64,000 nucleotides of DNA, from positions 3,712,001 through 3,776,000 of the forward strand of contig NZ_CP143867.1 in NCBI RefSeq assembly GCF_036416795.1. Direction: 5' to 3'. Origin of the DNA: Bacteroides sp. MSB163. Its GTDB lineage: Bacteria; Bacteroidota; Bacteroidia; Bacteroidales; Bacteroidaceae. The notes under the pieces were generated by a model that did no database searches, had not been told where the DNA came from, and was given only the letters and a program-made list of their open reading frames with translations. The stretch's first letter is position 1. The number at the start of each line of letters is the position of its first letter. This document shows, piece after piece, positions 54,767 through 63,381 of the stretch. A program made the position numbers and the translations under genes.

Positions 54767-55666
54767 TTATTTCAGATGCAGTTCACTGATTGGTTTTGCC
54801 GCCACAAGGTCTGTGTTCTCTATGCGGAACGACTGGTGACGGGCACCGCCCTTTTCGTAAACCTCCACCACGAGCAGTTTGTCATCCGGCAGGGTGAGCT
54901 TGGGCAGCACGAATATGTTACGCACTGTGGCCTTCCCGTCCACCGTTACCAGGCGGTTGTATGTCCTTACCGGTTCTATGAGGTTCTCCTGCATGGCCGT
55001 GCGCTTGGCTACTTTCTTATCCACCACTTTGAAACGGATATAGTCAATGTCGAACGATATATCCGAACTGTTGCGCAGAGAAGTATGCAGGTACAGCAGG
55101 TCATTGTTGATATAAAGCCCTTTGAGCAGTGTCTGTATGCCGTACTTCTTGCAACCGATATGCCTGATGTCCCTTTTGTTCTTCTTATACAGCGTGTACA
55201 TGATACGGTTCACCACCAGCGGTGTCTCCCCGCCGAGTTCTTTCAGCTTCACGAACATGCGGTCGCCCACAATCCCGCCTTCGGGATTGTCCCGGAGCCA
55301 GTCTTCCATCTCAATGGAGAGCTGTGCCGGTTCGTCCTTATAAACCACATTAAAAGAATAGAAACAACCGTCGGCAGTGATGACGGAGAAGTTCGTTTCC
55401 CCTTCAAAACCTTTCACCGCCGCCTTGATGCGTACTACATTTTCCGCTCCCGTGGCCTTGTCCGCTATGATGTCGAACGAGCCCAAATCAACATATTTCA
55501 CTTCGGAAGGGAAAAGGATATGTACGGTTTTCTGAAAAGTCACCTCAATCTTATGCGGTGCGATAATCTGGTTGGTGGGGAAAATCTTTGTTTCCACCGG
55601 TTCCTGCGCCCTGCTTGAATAAACAGCCAACAGCAGAATGATTGATAAAAGAAATCTTGTTTTCAT
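54767..55666 (-). CDS. traN: Conjugative transposon protein TraN (DUF4138, VirB9-like)
   Basis: 299 residues, signal peptide ending YSSRAQ. TraN features: KIFPTNQIIAPHKIEVTFQK, IKAAVKGFEGETNFSVITAD, and a C-terminal beta domain. It is thought to act like VirB9 in the outer-membrane core complex together with TraM. No internal stop; starts 11 bp from the traM stop. Confidence 0.9.
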   Translation of the reverse strand: MKTRFLLSIILLLAVYSSRAQEPVETKIFPTNQIIAPHKIEVTFQKTVHILFPSEVKYVDLGSFDIIADKATGAENVVRIKAAVKGFEGETNFSVITADGCFYSFNVVYKDEPAQLSIEMEDWLRDNPEGGIVGDRMFVKLKELGGETPLVVNRIMYTLYKKNKRDIRHIGCKKYGIQTLLKGLYINNDLLYLHTSLRNSSDISFDIDYIRFKVVDKKVAKRTAMQENLIEPVRTYNRLVTVDGKATVRNIFVLPKLTLPDDKLLVVEVYEKGGARHQSFRIENTDLVAAKPISELHLK

Positions 55667-55676
55667 AATCTGATTA

Positions 55677-56951
55677 CTATTTTTTGGAAATGAATAAAAG
55701 TTGATAATTCGCCTTTACAGCCACCTTCACCTCACGCATCTTTGTGGCCAGATATTGTGATCCGCCGCTAAGTACGCCCCTTGTCACGTCCATGACGAGT
55801 TGTTGCGAGGCACTGCGTGCGAACGAGATGCTTGTTCCGAAACTGCCCCCGATATTGGCAGCGGCTTCTTTCATGGCGGTACGTTCCGCTGTATTCGGAA
55901 CGAAAAGTCCGGCCTGCCCGTCCATATCGTAAGCCGTTAGTTCCACCGGCAGGATATTCCCGCCACTCTCTATGGAGTTTACCGTGACTGCCATCCGCTG
56001 CCCTTCGATACGCACCGTACCATATAGCGGAGTATTGGCAGGTACAAGCACACCGCCCACTTGCAGCGGTTCCAGCAACCGGAACTTCAGTCATGCTCCG
56101 GTGGTCACTGTCTGGTCTTCAGCCACGCAGGCACGTATCGTATTGGCTCCGGCAAGCTGTCCGCCGCCCACGGCCGTGGCAAAACCGTAATTGCGGGGTA
56201 TCGTGTCGGGTATCGGAGGTACGGCCAGTGACGAAACCACATTCTCCGTGGCACGTCCGGCAGCTATGGCGGCAGGATTGCCGGATGAACCGCCCGTAAC
56301 GCCCGCAGGCTGTATGTTTTTCACCTGTCCCCCCGTCTGTCCGGGGAAATAGCGTGCCGCCATCTCATACGACTTTTCCATCAGTTCCAGCGGGTCTTGT
56401 CCTTTCCGTTCGCGTTCCAGCTTTTCGTTAAGCTCCTTCACCTGCCGTTCCAGTTCGTCCACCTTCGGACTCTCCTTCGGTTCCTGATAGAACGAGGTGA
56501 TCTGCCTTGAAATCTGCCGCTGTTTTTCTCTGAACTCCCGGATAGCATCCGCTTTCGGTACATCTTCTTCCGGTTTCAGCCCGTCCGTTGTGTCCGGTGT
56601 CAGATAGCCCCCGGCCACATCTTGCAAGGTTCTTACCTTCTCCTGCCTGCGTTTCTTCATTTCTTCCAGTTCGTAAGCCTTCTGTTTGTCGGCCATCGTC
56701 TCCGGTGCGATAGCGTCGGGTATCGTCGTATTGATTCCCGCCATTCCTTCCACCGTTTCGGGTGTGTCCGGTTTGAAGATAAACCAGATGAACCCGGCGC
56801 AAAGCAGGGAGAGGAATGTCACCACGCCATAGAATTTCAGTTTGTCGGTAACCTTGCGGTTTAACTTCTTCTCCTTTTCGGATGCAGGTTCCGCTTTCTG
56901 CGTTTTTTTATTCTTTTCTTCTTTCTTATCGGATTGTGTCATTGGATACAT
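55677..56951 (-). CDS. traM: Conjugative transposon protein TraM (VirB10-like), interrupted by in-frame TGA
   Basis: 424 residues if TGA at 56091-56093 is read. The N-terminal 286 codons give a basic cytoplasmic tail, one helix (VVTFLSLLCAGFIWFIF), a Pro/Glu-rich linker and the start of the periplasmic domain ending ACVAEDQTVTTGA. After the stop the same frame continues LKFRLLEPLQVGGVLVPANT to YQLLFISKK, the normal C-terminal TraM domain. In-frame restart codons lie ATG at 56078. Trp is the residue one base change away. Start may be MTQSDKKEEK at 56942. Confidence 0.8.
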
Positions 56952-57216
56952 TGTTTTTTAATGGTTGGATACTGTCCGTTTGGGGAAGCGCAATCCTTTG
57001 GAGATGCTGTACCTCAATCGGAAATTTGTCTGTCCCGCAGAAACCGCCCACGATGTAGGCAAGGTCGATGGCGGCGAAGAGTCCGAGCAGGTAAAGGATG
57101 ATAATCCTTTGCTGCCGGTAGCTCAGCCGTTGCCACCGCCTGCGGAGTTTTATTATATATCGGTCTTTCTCCGTTCTGAACGAGTGGAAGACCTTTTTTA
57201 TACCGTTATCTTTCAT
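56926..57216 (-). CDS. traL: Conjugative transposon protein TraL (DUF3989)
   Basis: 96 residues with one membrane helix (RIIILYLLGLFAAIDLAYIV) after the basic segment RRRWQRLSYRQQ. DUF3989 is a small inner-membrane member of the transfer complex. It overlaps traM and traK by a few bases. No internal stop; its Trp is TGG. Confidence 0.88.
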   Translation of the reverse strand: MKDNGIKKVFHSFRTEKDRYIIKLRRRWQRLSYRQQRIIILYLLGLFAAIDLAYIVGGFCGTDKFPIEVQHLQRIALPQTDSIQPLKNNVSNDTIR

Positions 57217-57829
57217 ACTGTCCGATGTCCCTGTTTTCGATGATGGTAAAACTCTCTATCAGAAAGCCCTGCGGATTGTTGTCGCTCCGGGTTACATTCC
57301 TCAGACGGCAGGTGGTGACAAGCGACCTTTCGGTAACGCTGCTCGAACGGATGATGTGCTGCCGGCTATAGGTCTTCATCTCGTATGGATAACTGTTGAA
57401 ATTCCCCTGTATGCTGTCCACCGTCAGCGTCTGCGAGATGTTTCCCGCGATCATCCGGTTGAAGTAGCCTTTCTCCTGCAAGTTCCGGTAGTAACCGATG
57501 GCACTTTCATCCGAAAGGTAAAGGGCACGCTGGATGTTGCTTTCAATGGCGCTCTTGTCCGGTGACAGGGTGAAAAACAGTTCGTGGAAACGTCTGATAT
57601 GTTCCCTCGCTTCCACGGGGCGGTTCTGCTGCACGTCCTGCGAAAGTGCCAGCATCAGCGATTTTCCGCTGTCCAGTACATAGATTTTCTGCCGTTGCGC
57701 CTCGGCAAACTCGTATGCCTTTCAGGTGGCAAAGACCGTTACCAGTACGCATACTCCCAGGAATACCATTCCGAACAGCCGTAGCTGCCGGAACGATGTC
57801 TCGATGTTTTTTAATGATTTGAACTCCAT
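57206..57829 (-). CDS. traK: Conjugative transposon protein TraK (VirB8-like), interrupted by in-frame TGA
   Basis: 207 residues if TGA at 57722-57724 (codon 36) is read, which is the usual TraK length. Before it: MEFKSLKNIETSFRQLRLFG and a membrane helix ending VTVFAT. After it: KAYEFAEAQRQKIYVLDSGK and a VirB8-like periplasmic domain to the end. The position is a conserved Trp in relatives (from memory), at the end of the membrane helix. Its other features are intact. It is an inner-membrane assembly factor. Confidence 0.82.
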
Positions 57830-57859
57830 GTCTTCTTTCTGTTTTTTTAAGTGATACGT

Positions 57860-58873
57860 TTAGAACATTTTCTTGATGCGTCCGGCTACCGATCCACCGA
57901 CTGCCCCACCGACTGCCGCCGCACCGTTTCCGGCCATTTTCCCGGCACCGTTGGCCTTCTGCCCGTAAGCTCCCGCACCGCCTGCCTGAATAATCCATGA
58001 GGACACCGTGGGAACGCAGAAATAACCGATGATACCTATAATCATGAATATACAATACACACTGCCCGATGCGTCTGGTATGAATGTCGGGTCCTGCATC
58101 TGCTTGATGTCCTGCTGCAACATCAGAATCTGTATGCGTGAGAGGATAGCACCGAACAGGTCACCCACGGGCAGCCATAAGTAAATACAGATATAGCGTG
58201 ACAGCCATGTGGTGAGCGTACTCTGGAATCCGTCATAGACGGCCAGCGCAAAAGAGATTGGCCCCAGTATGGAAAGGACAATCAGAAAGAAAGTCCTCAG
58301 CGTGTCTATCAGCAGCGAGGCTGCCTGAAAGAACAGTTCCAACAGTTCGCGGAACCATTGCCGTACTTTTTCCCCCATGTCATACACCGCCTTCTGCCCG
58401 TACATGTTTATCATCGTGTCCATGTCCCCCAGCGACCAGCCAAGCTCGTCTATCTTCTTGTCAAATTCCTCATCACTCACAAGGAAAGCCTTTGCCGGGT
58501 CACGGAGCATCGCTTCCCGTTCCAGTTCGTCCTTTTCTTCCTGATACTTTTTCATGTCGAAAGTCTGCTGTTCCACCAGTGAGGAAGTGGCACTGCATAC
58601 GGGGGAAAGAATCCCGTTGATTGTACCCAGTACCATTGTGGGGAAAAACATGATGCAAAGCCCCAGCACAAACGGCCTGAAAAGCGGGAACACGTCTATC
58701 TCTTCCGCCCTTGAAAGGGACTGCCACACCCGGTACGCCACGTAGAACAGGGCACCTATACCGGCCACTCCCTTTGCCACGCTTGCCATATCCTCGCACA
58801 GCGGCATCATTTCATCGTAAAGCGAACGCAGCAACTCATGCAGGTTCGTCCAGTCTATTGATAGTAATACCAT
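57860..58873 (-). CDS. traJ: Conjugative transposon protein TraJ (VirB6-like)
   Basis: 337 residues, six or more membrane helices (VFPLFRPFVLGLCIMFFPTM, FLIVLSILGPISFALAVYDG, YCIFMIIGIIGYFCVPTVSS) and a Gly/Ala-rich tail. It forms an inner-membrane channel component. Seven tryptophans are all TGG and there is no internal stop, in contrast with its neighbours. Confidence 0.9.
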   Translation of the reverse strand: MVLLSIDWTNLHELLRSLYDEMMPLCEDMASVAKGVAGIGALFYVAYRVWQSLSRAEEIDVFPLFRPFVLGLCIMFFPTMVLGTINGILSPVCSATSSLVEQQTFDMKKYQEEKDELEREAMLRDPAKAFLVSDEEFDKKIDELGWSLGDMDTMINMYGQKAVYDMGEKVRQWFRELLELFFQAASLLIDTLRTFFLIVLSILGPISFALAVYDGFQSTLTTWLSRYICIYLWLPVGDLFGAILSRIQILMLQQDIKQMQDPTFIPDASGSVYCIFMIIGIIGYFCVPTVSSWIIQAGGAGAYGQKANGAGKMAGNGAAAVGGAVGGSVAGRIKKMF

Positions 58874-58900
58874 AGTCTATCTTTTTTTAATGATGAATGA

Positions 58901-59530
58901 TTACCAGTAACGCTGGTCGTGTGTCCCGTACAGGGCAAGCACCCGCTGGGAATCCCCCTTCTTCTTGCTGCGCAGGTACGATATGCCGATATTCTTTCGG
59001 GTATAGTACCATGTCAGGTTCTTGTATTCCAGCACTTCGCCATATATCCGGTTGATGATGTCCAGCCGTTCCTTGTCGGTCATCGAGAGTCCGGTAGCCG
59101 TGGTCACTTCCTTCAAGTCCAGCAGCAGGTTGCTGCTTTCTTCAAGCAACCGGTTATACCCGAAAGCAATGGCCGAGAGTTCTTCCACGGTAAAATTCGG
59201 GTCGCCCATCATCGTATTGAAATTAGTCACGTAAATATCGCTGATGTCACCTACCAGAAGGATAGTCTGTTGTACCTTGCGTGCCCCTTTTACGAGATCG
59301 TGTACAGATTTCAAAGCGTCGTAGTAGGCCTTTCCCTGCTGGTAAATCTTTACAGTCTCCTGAAAGTTACTTCACATGTTCTGTGCCGTTGTGGAAGTCT
59401 GTACAATTTCATTGGCCGAGTTTACAATGCCTTGAGCAAGGTTCGTAGGGTCTATCACTGCCCATTGTGCTTTGCTTGTCACCGAAAGGGACAGTAGTGC
59501 CATGAATAAAATTATCATTCTCTTTTTCAT
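58901..59530 (-). CDS. traI: Conjugative transposon protein TraI (DUF4141), interrupted by in-frame TGA
   Basis: 209 residues if TGA at 59372-59374 (codon 53) is read, the usual length. Signal peptide (MKKRMIILFMALLSLSVTSK), then DPTNLAQGIVNSANEIVQTS, TAQNM, the stop, SNFQETVKIYQQGKAYYDAL and on to RVLALYGTHDQRYW. Three other tryptophans are TGG. TraI (VirB5-like in position) is a periplasmic coiled protein of the mating system. The frame past the stop is open to the end. Confidence 0.82.
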
Positions 59531-59534
59531 GCGT

Positions 59535-59942
59535 CTATCTCCTTTCTTTGGTAAGTAAATACCGGCTGTCGTCATCACGGGCAAACAGTCCGTAACAGCC
59601 GAACAGCAATACCTCGCTTCCGCTGAAATACCCGATACATCCGGCATCCTTGTTCCCGTGCAGGAAAAGGTCGTCCCCTTTCCGAAGCGGGATATTGATT
59701 TCGGTATAACTCATTTCTCCGGCGAACAGCGTAGCCTTGTATCCCTTGAATCCGTCCGTCACGTGGTTAGATTTACGGATTGTCAGCGTGGAGCCGCCTT
59801 CCTTGTTCATTCAGTGACCGCAGATGCGGTCGTGTTCCAGTTCCTTCTTCATTTCCCCGATCAGGTTCAGCAGATCCAGATTGGTCAGGGTAGCATCTCC
59901 GAGTGCTTCCCTGCATTGGCTTAATAAATCTTTCTTACTCAT
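59535..59942 (-). CDS. DUF3876 protein, interrupted by in-frame TGA
   Basis: 135 residues if TGA at 59811-59813 (codon 44) is read. It begins MSKKDLLSQCREALGDATLT, reaches ICGH, the stop, then MNKEGGSTLTIRKSNHVTDG and IPLRKGDDLFLHGNKDAGCI. The TGA is followed at once by ATG. DUF3876 genes are found between traG and traI in this ICE family; function unknown. It is 4 bp before traI and 22 bp after traG. Confidence 0.78.
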
Positions 59943-59964
59943 TGTTGTCTATAGATTAATATGG

Positions 59965-62469
59965 TTACTTGTTTTCCTGCCGTTTGCTTTCGGCAAGCTG
60001 TTTGATAGCCAGCTCGATGTTTCCATCCAGCTTTTCCGTAAGGCGGGTAAGTTCCAGTTTTTCAGACTCTTCAGTCGTATAGCATATATACTCCTCGTCC
60101 GAGACTTCCGTTGCGTACACTGCACTTTGCGTGCCGCCAAGCCCTATCCAGACCTCTTTGTACCTGCGGTTGGCTGCATTGGCAAGATTGATCGAAAGTA
60201 TCTGTGAGCGTTCCTTGTCCGTCAGACCGAGCAGGTTTTGTATCTGGTCGAACTTGTTCTGGTACTTCCTTTGGTCAAGCAGTATCTTGCAGTCCGAATT
60301 GTTGATGATTGTCTCCTTTACAACCGGACTCGATATGATGTCGTCCACTTCCTGCGTCACCACAACCGCTTCGCCGAAGAATTTTCTGACCGTCTTGAAG
60401 AGATAGCGGATGTAGTTTGCCATCCCTTCACGTGCGATTGCCTTCCAGGCTTCCTCAATCAGTATCATCTTACGGATACCCTGCAAACGTCTCATTTTAT
60501 TAATGAACGTCTCCATGATAATGATGGTGACAACCGGAAAGAGGATTGGATTATCCTTCACGACATCCAACTCAAATACAATAAACCGTTTGTTCAATAA
60601 GTCCAGTTCCTTGTCCGAGTTCAGCAGATACCCGTATTCACCGTTCTTGTAATAGGGTTCCAGCACATTCAGAAAACCGTCCACATCAAAGTCCTTCTCC
60701 CGCACGTTCTTGTCTGCCAGTACCTTGCGGTAGTCCTTCCTTACAAAGTCATAGAACGAGTTGAAATTCGGCTTTATCTTCCGGTTCTTCTTTATCTTTT
60801 CGATATACAGGCTGACGGCATTCGAGAGCGCCACTTCTTCCGAGCGTCGGGGCGGCTCGTCCTCTCTTTTCCATAAGGTCAGAATCAGTGTCTTGATGCT
60901 GTCCCGCTTCTCGATCTCATACCGGTAATCCTGTGTAAAAAACGGATTGAACGAAATCGGGTCATTTTCCTGGTAGGTGAAATAAACCCCGTCGTCCCCT
61001 CCGGTCTTCTGATGTATCAGGTCACAGAGTCCCTTGTACGAATTTCCGGTATCCACCAGCAGGATATGCGTGCCTTGTTCCCAATACTGCCTTACCATAT
61101 GGTTGGTGAAAAAGCTCTTTCCGCTGCCCGACGGGCCGAGGATGAACTTGTTCCGGTTGGTCACCACCCCCTTTTTCATGGGCAGGTCCGATATGTCGAG
61201 GAAGACGGGCTTTCCCGTCAGCCGGTCCACCATGCGCAGGCCGAAGGGGGAGAGCGAGTTCCGGTAGCAGGTTTCTGCCGTAAAGAAGCATAGTGCCTGC
61301 TCGGTGAACGTGTAGAAGCTTTCTTCCGAAGGGAAGTCCGCCTCGTTTCCCGGTATGCCCGCCCAGTAGAGGACCGGCAGGTCGGTGGTGTTATGACGGG
61401 GTGTGCATTCCATCAGCGCCAGTGCGCTGCCCACGTCGTTCTTCACCCGCCGAAGCTCATCCCCGTTTTCCGCCCATGCGATGATGTTGCAATGGCAGCG
61501 CACCGACTGCAATCCATTGGTATGCGCTTCATTCAGGTATTCGTCCAGCCACTCCTTGTTTATCTGGTTGCTGCGGCTGTACCGGGAAAGCGACTGCATG
61601 TTCTTTGCCGCCTTCTCGAAACGGGAAAGGTTTTCGTTACTGTCATCTATGAATATCCACTGGTTGTAGATATGGTCGCAGGGTAGCATTACGCCCACGG
61701 GGGCGGCATAACTCAAACGGCAGTCCGAGCGGTCTGTCGAGAGGCGTTCGTACCGCCCGTCCGTTTTAACTTTACCCGGAAGGTCATCGAGGTCGGAAAG
61801 TGTATGCAGGCAGAGCCGCTTGTCACCGATACGCATCTCGTCCGGATTCAATTGCATGTCCTGCAACATGGTGGTTCCGTCTGCCGAGAGCGTAAGGTAC
61901 CGTTCGATAATACCCGGTTCGTTTTCCGTTCCCGTAATCTCTTCCGTGGTCAGCCGTTCCAGCCTGATAAGTCCGCTGTCGTTAACGATACTTTCAAACT
62001 GTCCCACCGCTTCCATGAAACGCTCCACCGTTTCCTTGTCCCTTATCTCCTTCGGAACCAGAAAACCACGGCAGAGCGTGTTCCAGTTGCTTTGTTGCCG
62101 GGAGCGCTCTTTGGTGGTCTTGGTAAGGAACAGGTAGCAGGCGTGGTGCAGGTAGGGACGTTCGTTGAAGTGGCGTTCAAAACTGCGGGAGAGAAAGCTG
62201 AGTTCGTCCCGGCGGATGTCCGGCTCGTATTTCTCCGTGATGAAAATATCCTGTTTGTGCAGGATTGAATAGTTCGGCAACACCTTGATTGCCTTCGCTC
62301 ATGTGGCGTGCATAGCCTCATATTCTGCGGATGATACCGAAAACACTTCCGGCAGTGTGACCCGGAAAGCGACCGTGATGTCGGCGTCCTTGCTGACGAT
62401 GCAGCCGTGTTCCACCGCCATGATGGGAAACTTGCTTTCCAGTGTGGATGCTTTTAATATACTTCTCAT
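59965..62469 (-). CDS. traG: Conjugation ATPase TraG (VirB4-like), interrupted by in-frame TGA
   Basis: 834 residues if TGA at 62299-62301 (codon 57) is read, the usual length. Before it: MRSILKASTLESKFPIMAVE to YEAMHAT; after it: AKAIKVLPNYSILHKQDIFI. Walker A is GPSGSGKSFFTNHM, Walker B MILIEEAWKAIAREG. It powers assembly and DNA transfer of the type IV secretion system at the inner membrane. Nine tryptophans in the rest are TGG. A GTG restart exists 18 bp after the stop but would drop the N-terminal 62 residues. Confidence 0.85.
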
Positions 62470-62472
62470 AAT

Positions 62473-62793
62473 TTACGATTGTTGTTTGTTGATCAGACGT
62501 ATGATACGTTTTCGTGAGAGGATTCTCCGGGGATGCTGCCGGGCCGCGAACAGCTTCATCAGCCCGTGGCTACCGTATTTACGGTTCAGCGTAAAGGTCA
62601 GCCATACCAGTATCGTAGCCGCCGATACTCCGAAACCGATGCAGATTCACTGTCCGACGCCCGCCATATACATGATGACGAACATCACGAATACGGCAAG
62701 CAGGCCGGCAGCGAAAATAAACAGGTATTGTGCCCGGAGTCCCTTGAACTCAACTTCACGGCCCACCCCTTTATTTATTTCAAAATCAGCCAT
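62473..62793 (-). CDS. traF: Conjugative transposon protein TraF (DUF4133, VirB3-like), interrupted by in-frame TGA
   Basis: 106 residues if TGA at 62647-62649 (codon 49) is read. MADFEINKGVGREVEFKGLR, first helix FIFAAGLLAVFVMFVIMYMA, GVGQ, the stop, ICIGFGVSAATILVWLTFTL, and a basic tail. It has the VirB3 layout of two close membrane helices. A stop here leaves only one helix. Its second Trp is TGG. Confidence 0.82.
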
Positions 62794-62816
62794 AAGTTAT
62801 TGTCTTTTTTATGTTT

Positions 62817-63116
62817 TTAGAGGAAGAACGACCTCAGAATGGTGGCGGCGACTATCAGAAAGATACAGGCTCCGAACCACGAACTGGCAGTTTTACTCGT
62901 GTCGGGGTCGCCCGAACTGAACTTCTGATATACCTTGATTCCACCGACGAGGCCGATTACAGCACCGATTGCATAAATCAGTTTTGTGCCGGGATCGAAA
63001 TATCCGGTCACGAGTTGTGTCGCTTCGGTGATACCTGCCTGCCCGTTTCCTTGTGCCATTGCCGCACTTGCCGCTGCAACAGCGGCCAGCATCATAATCA
63101 ATCTTTTCTTTTTCAT
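62817..63116 (-). CDS. traE: Conjugative transposon protein TraE (DUF4134, VirB2-like)
   Basis: 99 residues: signal peptide ending AAMAQ, then two helices (KLIYAIGAVIGLVGGIKVYQ, FGACIFLIVAATILRSFFL) separated by a polar loop, the pilin-type VirB2 layout. First gene of the leftward transfer block seen here, 23 bp before traF. No internal stop; its Trp is TGG. Confidence 0.9.
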   Translation of the reverse strand: MKKKRLIMMLAAVAAASAAMAQGNGQAGITEATQLVTGYFDPGTKLIYAIGAVIGLVGGIKVYQKFSSGDPDTSKTASSWFGACIFLIVAATILRSFFL

Positions 63117-63381
63117 TTATTTCCGTGATTTTTAAAATGATTAAAAAAGCCACGGACTGCCCCTTTCACTATCCCCATAAGGCAGCCCGCAGCCGCTTAT
63201 GGTTTATTGATTCAGGGGGTAAGTTCCGGCCGGAAATCAGCCGGAGTCATAATATGCCATTTGCATTGTCACTTGATTTGGTGGTGAAACATTCTTGTTA
63301 ATTCTCTCTTGAAAGCGGGATGCGGATCATCCCGAATCGTAATAGCCGTTTGTTCTCATTGTCTTTACTGTCTTTATCGGT

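Noticed and set aside
54641..55618. 325-residue plus-strand ORF across TraN
   Set aside because: Shadow of traN and traO, which have signal peptides and family motifs on the minus strand.
59372..59647. 91-residue ORF on the minus strand as its own gene
   Set aside because: Its last 52 codons are the N-terminus of TraI before the TGA; the upstream codons overlap the DUF3876 gene.
53675..63116. Complete decay of the transfer region
   Set aside because: Only single TGA changes are seen; no frameshifts, deletions or other stops, and six tra genes are intact.
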